From assembly GCA_017380955.1 (NCBI GenBank), contig JAFOCZ010000030.1, positions 1-9,060 of the forward strand: a DNA stretch of 9,060 nucleotides, read 5' to 3'. Below, in pieces: positions 1 through 6,018 of the stretch; positions within the stretch are counted from its first letter, which is position 1; every line of letters begins with the position of its first letter. The notes beneath the pieces are model-generated. The model ran no database searches. It had not been told where the DNA came from and saw only the letters and a program-made list of their open reading frames with translations. This DNA is from Alistipes sp. GTDB lineage: Bacteria > Bacteroidota > Bacteroidia > Bacteroidales > Rikenellaceae. The position numbers and the translations under genes are program-made.

Positions 1-363
1 GAAGTAGTCACGCGCCACACCACGTACTACCACCGTAACACGTCGTCCTGCCGAGGATGCCATAATACTCTGCTCGATGTATGGCGCTATGGCCTCCACA
101 CCCTCGATATTTGCTATCTCGGTGATATCTACCTCGTCGCTGCTGAACGTAGAGCCACGACGTGCCACAATCTCTATATCGCCATCTATGGCGCTGTCTA
201 ACTTGGCAACGGTCTGGCTAAGGCCGTCAAAGACCGCCATAAGAATCACCATCGCCGCTGTGGGTACAGCTACGGCTATGAGGCTTACCCACGCAATGAT
301 GTTTATCACCGAGTGTGACTTCGGTGAAAACATATATCTACGCGCAAACTTACCCCACAGCAT
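1..363 (-). CDS. ABC transporter permease, LolC/LolE/FtsX type (N-terminal part, runs off the left edge)
   Basis: Translating the minus strand from the ATG at 363-361 gives 121 codons in frame to base 1 with no stop. The start reads MLWGKFARRYMFSPKSHSV, followed by a hydrophobic segment at about residues 19-45, then a polar region containing DGLSQTVAKLDSAIDGDIEI and, later, VVVRGVARDYF. This is the usual beginning of Bacteroidota permeases annotated as LolE/FtsX-like: an 'ARRY.FS.KSH..IN.I' start, a first membrane helix, then a periplasmic domain carrying a 'v.GV...f' motif. Family members use an ATPase partner (LolD-like) to extract lipoproteins from the inner membrane; that role here is inferred from family only, and the remaining three helices lie outside the window. 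It sits 27 nt downstream of rbfA and is probably co-transcribed. The upstream envelope lipoprotein genes fit a lipoprotein-trafficking role but do not prove it. Confidence 0.85.
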   Translation of the reverse strand, partial: MLWGKFARRYMFSPKSHSVINIIAWVSLIAVAVPTAAMVILMAVFDGLSQTVAKLDSAIDGDIEIVARRGSTFSSDEVDITEIANIEGVEAIAPYIEQSIMASSAGRRVTVVVRGVARDYF

Positions 364-390
364 ATCCTACGGCGTTGACTCTTGTGTGTA

Positions 391-729
391 CTACTCCTTT
401 AGGAGGTTGTCGATGTTCTCGATATACTCCAACGAGTCGTCGATAAACCACTCCAACTCTGGCACAATCTTGAGTTGGTTGCGGATGCGTGAGCCGAGGA
501 GTTTGCGAACATACCAACTCTTCTCCTTGATAGCCGCGAGCATCTCCTCGCTGCGGTCGAATGGGAAGATGCTGATGTAGAGTTTGGCATATGCCAAGTC
601 GGGTGATACACGCACTGTGGTTACAGTAACGAGCGAGCCACGAATGGTGTCTGCCAAATCCTTTTGCAAAATCTCAGCGATGTCGCGCTGAATCTGTCGA
701 GCAATTTTCTGCTGTCTTGTAGAATCCAT
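391..729 (-). CDS. rbfA: 30S ribosome-binding factor A
   Basis: This 112-residue protein matches RbfA in length and layout. It opens with a basic helix (RQQKIARQIQRDIAEIL), followed by VTVTTVRVSPDLAYAKLYIS at residues 34-53, the family's conserved 'vt.V.vS.Dl..AkvyvS' strand region. It then has a central helix ending YVRKLLGSRI and the C-terminal PELEWFIDDSLEYIENIDNLL, equivalent to 'P.l.F..D.s...~i..ll'. RbfA is a single KH-fold protein that binds the 30S subunit and helps late 16S rRNA 5'-end maturation and cold adaptation. The ATG at 729 gives the standard N-terminus. There is no strong Shine-Dalgarno site, only an A-rich stretch (AACTAAGAGATATT), as usual for Bacteroidota. It lies 32 nt after the outer-membrane gene and 27 nt before the permease, so it looks like an operon member. 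Confidence 0.95.
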   Translation of the reverse strand: MDSTRQQKIARQIQRDIAEILQKDLADTIRGSLVTVTTVRVSPDLAYAKLYISIFPFDRSEEMLAAIKEKSWYVRKLLGSRIRNQLKIVPELEWFIDDSLEYIENIDNLLKE

Positions 730-761
730 AATATCTCTTAGTTTTAGTTATTTCGTAAATG

Positions 762-1649
762 TTATCGGCGTACTCCGCCACCGTTGTTCTGATTACCCTT
801 ATTCGTGCCTGTCTGCTCCGAGAAGTTGAAGGTCTTGAGAGCCTTCTCCTTCTTTGGTCTCACCACAAACCACTCGTTGAAACCTCGCTTGTTGAAGCGC
901 CATCCCACGGTCAGCGAGAAACTGAGGTTGTCGATTGGCGAGCGCAGCGGCGTGTAGTAGAATGGGTTTTCGTAGCCATCCGTAGAGTTTGAGTAATACT
1001 TATTTCGGTTTTTCAGGATGTCGGAATATCCGAAGTCATACCTCGCCTTGAAGCCCACCTCCACCTGTCCGAAGAGCAACGCGAAGCCTGCACCTCCTGC
1101 CAAGCCATAGCCAAAGGGGTTGTCGCGCGGAATCTTCATCTCATACTTACCACCTGGTCGCTCATTATTTTCGTAACTATACGTCGAGGAGATGTTGTAC
1201 GACAGCACCAGCGCCGCCTCCACAAACACCCTCACACGATTCTTGGCAAAGTAGAAGTGTGGCTGCCACACCAGCGGCAACATCAGCGTGTTTATCTTGC
1301 GGTTATAGAATTTGTAGGTGCGCTTCTCGGTCATCTCGCCATTCTCGTCGGGAGTCCACAACGAGGTGTATGTCCAACCCATAAAATATCCTCGCTGCTT
1401 ATACTCGAGGTCAACACCCACAGCACCCACAAAGCGTGGCTTCTCGCTGTAGTAACGCCACGACACTCCGAAGTTCTCGCATCCCCACATCCACTTAGTC
1501 TGCTCCGTAGGGTAGAAACGTGCATATGATGCTCCCGTACCTCCCGTAAGGGTGAGGGTATGCTGAGCCATAGCACGCTGGCTGCATAGTGTGGCAACAA
1601 TGGTTATCGCCACCACAAGAAGTAGTTGTATCTTTCCGAATCTCTTCAT
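762..1649 (-). CDS. PorT-family outer membrane beta-barrel protein
   Basis: A 295-residue secreted protein. The N-terminus (MKRFGKIQLLLVVAITIVAT) is a typical Sec signal, with a good signal-peptidase I site after AMA (residue 28), leaving Q29 as the mature start. The rest is made of alternating amphipathic strands rich in Tyr, Phe, Trp and Gly, for example INTLMLPLVWQPHFYFA (119-135), VRVFVEAALVLSYNI (139-153), YGLAGGAGFALLFGQVEVGF (181-200) and LSFSLTVGWRF (242-252). This is the pattern of the PorT / outer-membrane beta-barrel 2 family (PF13568 type); assignment is by pattern, not by search. The last strand is not the C-terminus: about 42 further polar residues follow, ending in NQNNGGGVRR. 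It starts 13 nt after the Ig-like lipoprotein gene. Substrate and role are unknown. PorT itself belongs to type IX secretion, but many relatives have other roles, so no such function is claimed. Confidence 0.78.
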   Translation of the reverse strand: MKRFGKIQLLLVVAITIVATLCSQRAMAQHTLTLTGGTGASYARFYPTEQTKWMWGCENFGVSWRYYSEKPRFVGAVGVDLEYKQRGYFMGWTYTSLWTPDENGEMTEKRTYKFYNRKINTLMLPLVWQPHFYFAKNRVRVFVEAALVLSYNISSTYSYENNERPGGKYEMKIPRDNPFGYGLAGGAGFALLFGQVEVGFKARYDFGYSDILKNRNKYYSNSTDGYENPFYYTPLRSPIDNLSFSLTVGWRFNKRGFNEWFVVRPKKEKALKTFNFSEQTGTNKGNQNNGGGVRR

Positions 1650-1662
1650 TCTAACTCATTTT

Positions 1663-3798
1663 TTAGCGTCGCATATTACCCATTCCTCCCGACATAGCGC
1701 CGCTGGTGTCGTTGCTACGAACACCACCGCCACCGCCAAGGCCTCCGAGACCGCCCATAGCGCCGCCGCCCATACCTCCGAAGCCCATTCCAGAGTTCTG
1801 GTTGTTCTTGCTCTTATTCGCCTCCTGGCGCTTCTTAGCCTCGTCGATAGCGAGTTTCTTGAGACGCTCATCCTCACGGTCGTCGAGCATCTTAACCAAC
1901 GACTCCATAGTTATAGGTGCAAACAACACATCCATATCCACCTCGAGGTCAAACTCCCAATTCTCCTTGGTTGTTATAACCTCCTGGCCATCCTCATTCT
2001 TGAAAATCTCGGTGCGCTCGGGCTGTCGCATAAGCACCATATCGCCCGTGTCCCACTTGCCATTGCCGTTCATATCCTCCACCACGCGGAGCATAATATC
2101 GCCAGCGGTGATATAGTCCAGCACATACTTACCAGCCTTCACATCGCGAACTTCGCGCTGCACCTTACCCTGTGCGTTGGTAATCTGCAGGATATAGCGA
2201 GCCTTGGGGTGTGTGCTCTTGACGTTGATATTCAACAAAGCAAACTTCTCGGGGTCGGCACCTGTATATGAGTATTTTATGGTGTCGTTGCTCTCGCGGG
2301 CTATGTTCTCGAAGATGCCGGCAGGCATCATCAACTCATACTTAGCCTTTGGCATCCAATCCACCTTCAACTGATACTTACGCTTGTTGATAGTGTCCTG
2401 CACAAAGTGGAACTCCACATCCGTAGCCTCGCTGTTCTCCTCGGTAGTCATCTTGAGGGTCACAAGCGTAGAGTCGAACTTCGTAAGTGGGAAGTCAAAC
2501 TCCATATCCAAAGTCTTATGCTTGTGGAACTCTCCCGACGATGGCATATTTAGTTTGAATGGGTTCTCCTCCTTGGGTGCTACCCACTCCTCACCAGCCT
2601 TCTCGGCCTTCTCACGCTCCTTCTCCTGCTCTTCGCGCTTCTTGCGCTCCTCCTTGCTCTCAACCTTCACCCACGCAAGGCGCAACTTATCGGTAGACTC
2701 CACCAACTCATTTACGGAGTCGTGCTTGAAGTATGTAATCTCACCCTTGATGGTGTCGGGCAACTCCTCAGGGGCTATGTCAAACCACAATGCCACAGTA
2801 TCGCGGTTGTAGTTCTGAGGGTCATATATCACCTTATCCTCGGGGATAGAGTCGAACTTTACGGCTACCACCTCGGGGTTTGGCGCTCCGAAGTAGAGCA
2901 TCGCCTTATGGCGGTTGAGGCGCTCGTGGCCGCTGAGGGTGTGGCGCGCAAAACGCTTATCCATAAACATTCTAAAGTATAGTTGAGGCTCTGCCGATGG
3001 GTAGTGGCGCAGCGAGTCAAACCATATGCTGAAGCCAGGCATATAGCGAGGGTTGTACGTAGTGTCGAGGAAGCCAATCTGATCCACCGAGGGCTCATAC
3101 TCCATATTGCCGTTGGTATCCTCAAAGGCGTAGATGCGGTAGTCCACAGGTTTGAGGTTTTGTGCGATGAAGATACCATTCTTCTCGGCGCGAGCAATAA
3201 CCTGAGGCTTGTACTTGAACATCGTAGAGTCCCAATCCGTAGGGCGCTCCACAGAGTCGGCGATGAAGAAGTAGATGAACGACTTGCTCACCGAGTCGGC
3301 CTTATAGGAGTCTGCCGTATATCCCGACATATACATAGAGTCCACCGTGTCACCCGTAGAGAATACATAGCGCATAGAGTGCAGTGGGTTACCCTCGTTG
3401 TTATCGGCAATCGACGAGCCGAAGTTGATGGCATATGTGGTGTTTGGGCGCAGCGTATCCTTCATCTGCACCACGATGCCCATACCGCGACGTGTCACCA
3501 TAGGCTTCTTCTTCATCGCTGGCGATGTGAACAACTCCTTCTGCACATCCTTAATCTGCACAAACTCGTTAAACTCCACGTAGATCTTTGGGTATCGCAA
3601 CGTGTCGATGTTTGTCGAGAAGTTGTCGGGATTCATATATACAATCACCGGAGGGATGGTATCCTTAGGACCTCCCGTAGGCACCATCGTCGATGCGCAC
3701 TTGGTAAGCAGCGCTGCACCAAACAACAGCACTATAGCCACCGAAATGAACTTTGTAATCCTGGTAGTAATATTTCGTGTCTTGCTCATCTTCTTCAT
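1663..3798 (-). CDS. Ig-like (Big_5-type) domain lipoprotein with Gly/Met-rich tail
   Basis: A 711-residue envelope protein. A basic N-terminus and hydrophobic helix (residues 18-32) lead to Cys34, then PTGGPKDTIPP at 40-50. That motif after a lipoprotein cysteine is characteristic of a widespread Bacteroidota family annotated 'Ig-like domain-containing protein'. Residues about 48-150 form the Big_5-like beta-sandwich (NP.nfstNIdt...I.v.FnE, then LRPNTTYAINFG and RYVFSTGD). Two short loops, EDTNGNMEYE (226-235) and EDMNGNGKWDTGD (574-586), are Asp/Asn/Gly loops within prealbumin-like repeats. Residues 380-404 are a highly charged Lys/Glu helix. The end (668-711) is Gly/Met-rich. The lipobox reads L-T-K-C, and Lys at -1 is unusual. 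A second Met at residue 4 (3789) could be the true start. It lies 17 nt after the small lipoprotein gene and 13 nt before the barrel gene. Molecular function is unknown. Confidence 0.82.
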   Translation of the reverse strand: MKKMSKTRNITTRITKFISVAIVLLFGAALLTKCASTMVPTGGPKDTIPPVIVYMNPDNFSTNIDTLRYPKIYVEFNEFVQIKDVQKELFTSPAMKKKPMVTRRGMGIVVQMKDTLRPNTTYAINFGSSIADNNEGNPLHSMRYVFSTGDTVDSMYMSGYTADSYKADSVSKSFIYFFIADSVERPTDWDSTMFKYKPQVIARAEKNGIFIAQNLKPVDYRIYAFEDTNGNMEYEPSVDQIGFLDTTYNPRYMPGFSIWFDSLRHYPSAEPQLYFRMFMDKRFARHTLSGHERLNRHKAMLYFGAPNPEVVAVKFDSIPEDKVIYDPQNYNRDTVALWFDIAPEELPDTIKGEITYFKHDSVNELVESTDKLRLAWVKVESKEERKKREEQEKEREKAEKAGEEWVAPKEENPFKLNMPSSGEFHKHKTLDMEFDFPLTKFDSTLVTLKMTTEENSEATDVEFHFVQDTINKRKYQLKVDWMPKAKYELMMPAGIFENIARESNDTIKYSYTGADPEKFALLNINVKSTHPKARYILQITNAQGKVQREVRDVKAGKYVLDYITAGDIMLRVVEDMNGNGKWDTGDMVLMRQPERTEIFKNEDGQEVITTKENWEFDLEVDMDVLFAPITMESLVKMLDDREDERLKKLAIDEAKKRQEANKSKNNQNSGMGFGGMGGGAMGGLGGLGGGGGVRSNDTSGAMSGGMGNMRR

Positions 3799-3815
3799 AC
3801 TTTGACTCTTTTTCG

Positions 3816-4364
3816 CTACTCTACGACCTCTTCCTCCTCCTTAGGCACCAGAGGCTCGCGCTTCTCATCGGGGAATGGATTTGTAAATATCCAGCCATTC
3901 GCCGTGCCCGACTTTTTGTACGCATATAGGTGCAAATCGGTGTATACCACAGGCAAGTTCATAGGCGTGTCGTACTGGCGTGTGGCGTATAACTTGTTGC
4001 TCTTGTCCACCACAACGAGGAATGTGTGCTCTGTCCACAACTCAAAGCCCATCTGATACTCCGATGCGGTGTCATACGTAGCATATACATATATCTGCTC
4101 CTCGGCCTTCTGCTCGCCGGTGTCGGTGTTTGTGATGCGGTGTGCGAGGGCATCCTCCCACGATGCCACCTCCCACTTCGAGCCCTTCTCAACCTTGAAG
4201 GCATAGCCCTCGCAGTCGGCAGTAGTGGGGAGTATAGGGTCATCAACAACATTTTGTGACCATAGCGCCACAAGCATTCGTGTGCCCTGCTTCTCATCCT
4301 TGAAACAGCCGCAGCATAGTGTCGCCACTATGGCAAAAACCGCTATTCTTGTTAAATATCTCAT
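3816..4364 (-). CDS. Small lipoprotein of unknown function, probably surface-exposed
   Basis: A 182-residue protein not recognised as a named family. The N-terminus MRYLTRIAVFAIVATLCCGC is a short lipoprotein-type signal with the likely lipidated residue at Cys20. The residues after the cysteine are FKDEKQ, an acidic/basic run resembling the lipoprotein export signal (Lys followed by Asp/Glu just after the cysteine) that sends Bacteroidota lipoproteins to the cell surface. The body (about residues 30-160) has alternating strand-like segments such as IYVYATYD, FELWTEHTFLVVVD and TDLHLYAYKK, so a beta-rich fold is likely. The C-terminus is acidic (KEEEEVVE). The ATG at 4364 places the signal peptide correctly and lies 11 nt after folK. 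Its position directly before two more envelope genes suggests a shared envelope task; that is inference. Confidence 0.75.
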   Translation of the reverse strand: MRYLTRIAVFAIVATLCCGCFKDEKQGTRMLVALWSQNVVDDPILPTTADCEGYAFKVEKGSKWEVASWEDALAHRITNTDTGEQKAEEQIYVYATYDTASEYQMGFELWTEHTFLVVVDKSNKLYATRQYDTPMNLPVVYTDLHLYAYKKSGTANGWIFTNPFPDEKREPLVPKEEEEVVE

Positions 4365-4375
4365 CCGTACAATAA

Positions 4376-4873
4376 TTACTCGTTACTAAATCTGCGCAGC
4401 ATCTCGCGTGGTGTCTGCTTTAATGCTGGGTGTCTGCGCTCGGGGGCTACATCTGCCACAGGGCGCAACGCATACTCCCTCTCATCGAGGAAGTGGTAGG
4501 GTATCGTAAGCCTCTCATCCGAGAACGTAGCATCGCCATAAAAAATTATATCTATGTCTATGGGTCGTGAGGCATATGCCTCGCCCTTAGCGCTCTTAAC
4601 CCTCATCTCCTCCTCGCGGTCACGCCCCAGGAGCGCCTCTATGAGGTTTATGCGGCGCAACACCTCGTAGGCATCCGCATCTGTCATAACCTCCACGGCG
4701 CAGTTCACAAACTCCCTCTCTGCGGTGAAGCCATAGGCCACGGAGCGGTACTCTGCCGAGCACCTCACAACCTCGCCTACCGAGTCGTCGATGATGCGTA
4801 TGGCGCGCTGCACGATACCTGCAGCATCCACATCGTTAGAGCCAAGTAGCAATATTACACTTTGCTTCTCCAT
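4376..4873 (-). CDS. folK: 2-amino-4-hydroxy-6-hydroxymethyldihydropteridine pyrophosphokinase (HPPK)
   Basis: A 165-residue protein, close to the roughly 160 residues normal for HPPK. It transfers pyrophosphate from ATP to 6-hydroxymethyl-7,8-dihydropterin in folate synthesis, in the cytoplasm. Visible family marks are the N-terminal LLLGSN (residues 8-13), SVAYGFTAEREFVNCAVEV (pterin-binding region, Phe55 and Asn57), the central INLIEALLGRDR, the metal-binding signature RPIDIDIIFYG (Asp106 and Asp108), and LTIPYHFLDEREYALRPVADVAPE near the end. At the position where the E. coli enzyme has Pro-His-Tyr, this one has Pro-Tyr-His. The ATG at 4873-4871 shares one base with the stop of the delta-prime gene (TAATG), which fixes the start and suggests translational coupling. 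The next gene follows after 11 nt. No other folate gene is in the window. Confidence 0.95.
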   Translation of the reverse strand: MEKQSVILLLGSNDVDAAGIVQRAIRIIDDSVGEVVRCSAEYRSVAYGFTAEREFVNCAVEVMTDADAYEVLRRINLIEALLGRDREEEMRVKSAKGEAYASRPIDIDIIFYGDATFSDERLTIPYHFLDEREYALRPVADVAPERRHPALKQTPREMLRRFSNE

Positions 4874-6018
4874 TATTTCAGGCGGTTTATCTGCTTCGAC
4901 ACTGCGAGTGCGAAGTGTGTGAATACTATGCGTGGCGAGCCATTCTGCTGTATCTGCAACATAGCGCGCTCTATCTCCTCCACTAAAATCTCGATATTCT
5001 GGTTACCGATAAATGGTGCAAACTTAACACAAAAATCTCTCTCCTCACCCCAAAGGTAACTTATAGCGCCGAGACCTGCGTGGAGCATATAACTCTCCCT
5101 CAGCAGACGCACCGCGTGGAGGAAGAACTGTCGCTGACCCTCGCGTGTGAGCGCTGCGATGTCATCTGCCCACTCGAAGAGTTCGAGGTGCTTGTCGTTG
5201 TAACTAAGGCGCATCAAGCGTGTGAAGAGTTCGAACGACAGCGCTCGTGACTCATCCGTAGCACCTCGCAACAACTCTCTTAACTCCAACATAGAGCCTC
5301 CTGCCAGACGTGCTATGTTATGCGCCACATCCTGGGCTTTGCCCTCGCGCATAGCGACACCCTGCAACGTAGCGACATCTATGCGTCCTACGGTCACCTC
5401 CTGTGTTCGTGAGGTTATGGTCTGCAACAACAACTCTGGTTGCTCCGAAACAAGGATAAAGAGCGTCTTCTCCCAGGGCTCCTCGAGAATCTTGAGAATC
5501 TTGTTTGCCGCCTCCTGATTCATAGCCTCGGGCAGCCATATTATCATCGCCTTATACTCCGACGAGTAACTCTTGAACTGCAATTTGCGGATTATTTCCT
5601 CCGACTCCTTTGCCGAGATAAGACCCTTCATAGTCTTGCCGAGGTCGAGGTCCGAATACCACTCCTCTGCCGAGAATATACCGCTGTTGCGCTGCCATAT
5701 AGCGCGCCACTTGTCGATAAACATATCGCTTATGACAACCTCGCCAGCCTTCTTCTCGCGCTTGTTCACAGGGTATACGAAGTGTAGGTCGGGGTGTGCC
5801 AAAGCCTCTATCTGCTGGCACGAGGGGCACTCGCCACACGAGTCACCATCGTGGCGATGAGGGCAGAAGAGATACTGCACATATGCCAATGCCAGCGGCA
5901 ACGAGCCATAACCGGCATCGCCCGTGAAGAGTTGTGCGTGGCTGACACGCCCAGCATCTATTTGTGCTCTAAGTCTTGCCTTTAGAGCGTCGTGACCTAT
6001 GATATCTGCAAATCTCAT
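4873..6018 (-). CDS. holB: DNA polymerase III delta-prime subunit (clamp loader)
   Basis: A 381-residue AAA+ clamp-loader protein. Residues 1-30 (FADIIGHDALKARLRAQI...VSHAQLFTGDAG) are the usual delta-prime/gamma opening. A zinc-binding module is present with Cys52, Cys61, Cys64 and Cys67. The P-loop position (GDAGYGSLPLA, about 33-43) lacks the Lys-Thr needed for nucleotide binding. The Walker B region reads IIWLPEAMNQEAANKILKI (159-177), with LPEA in place of the acidic box, followed by LEEPWEKTLFILVS. The TSRT at 202-205 corresponds to the SRC arginine-finger motif. This combination marks the non-hydrolysing delta-prime subunit rather than tau/gamma (DnaX). Delta-prime is the rigid 'stator' of the clamp loader. 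The start overlaps the flippase stop by one base (TAATG at 6020-6016), and the stop overlaps folK in the same way, so all three are probably translated from one message. Confidence 0.9.
   Translation of the reverse strand: MRFADIIGHDALKARLRAQIDAGRVSHAQLFTGDAGYGSLPLALAYVQYLFCPHRHDGDSCGECPSCQQIEALAHPDLHFVYPVNKREKKAGEVVISDMFIDKWRAIWQRNSGIFSAEEWYSDLDLGKTMKGLISAKESEEIIRKLQFKSYSSEYKAMIIWLPEAMNQEAANKILKILEEPWEKTLFILVSEQPELLLQTITSRTQEVTVGRIDVATLQGVAMREGKAQDVAHNIARLAGGSMLELRELLRGATDESRALSFELFTRLMRLSYNDKHLELFEWADDIAALTREGQRQFFLHAVRLLRESYMLHAGLGAISYLWGEERDFCVKFAPFIGNQNIEILVEEIERAMLQIQQNGSPRIVFTHFALAVSKQINRLK

Noticed and set aside
394..405. CTCCTTTAGGAG: perfect Shine-Dalgarno-like AAAGGAG and a small palindrome before the permease
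   Set aside because: It lies inside the last rbfA codons, about 30 nt from the permease ATG, too far for ribosome placement. The two-base loop is also too tight for a stable hairpin.
762..1649. Calling the barrel protein PorT of the type IX secretion system
   Set aside because: Only the broad barrel family is supported; no other type IX gene is present in the window.
1591..2271. Plus-strand open frame of 226 codons rich in His and Ala
   Set aside because: Antisense to the Ig-like lipoprotein gene; its composition simply mirrors that gene's codons.
2983..4056. Long open frame of 357 codons on the plus strand
   Set aside because: It is the complement of the Ig-like and small lipoprotein genes, has a His/Arg-rich composition with no recognisable motif, and crosses two well-supported genes.
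4873..6018. Degenerate P-loop in delta-prime as a sign of a broken gene
   Set aside because: Loss of ATP-binding residues is normal for the delta-prime subunit, and the frame is intact.
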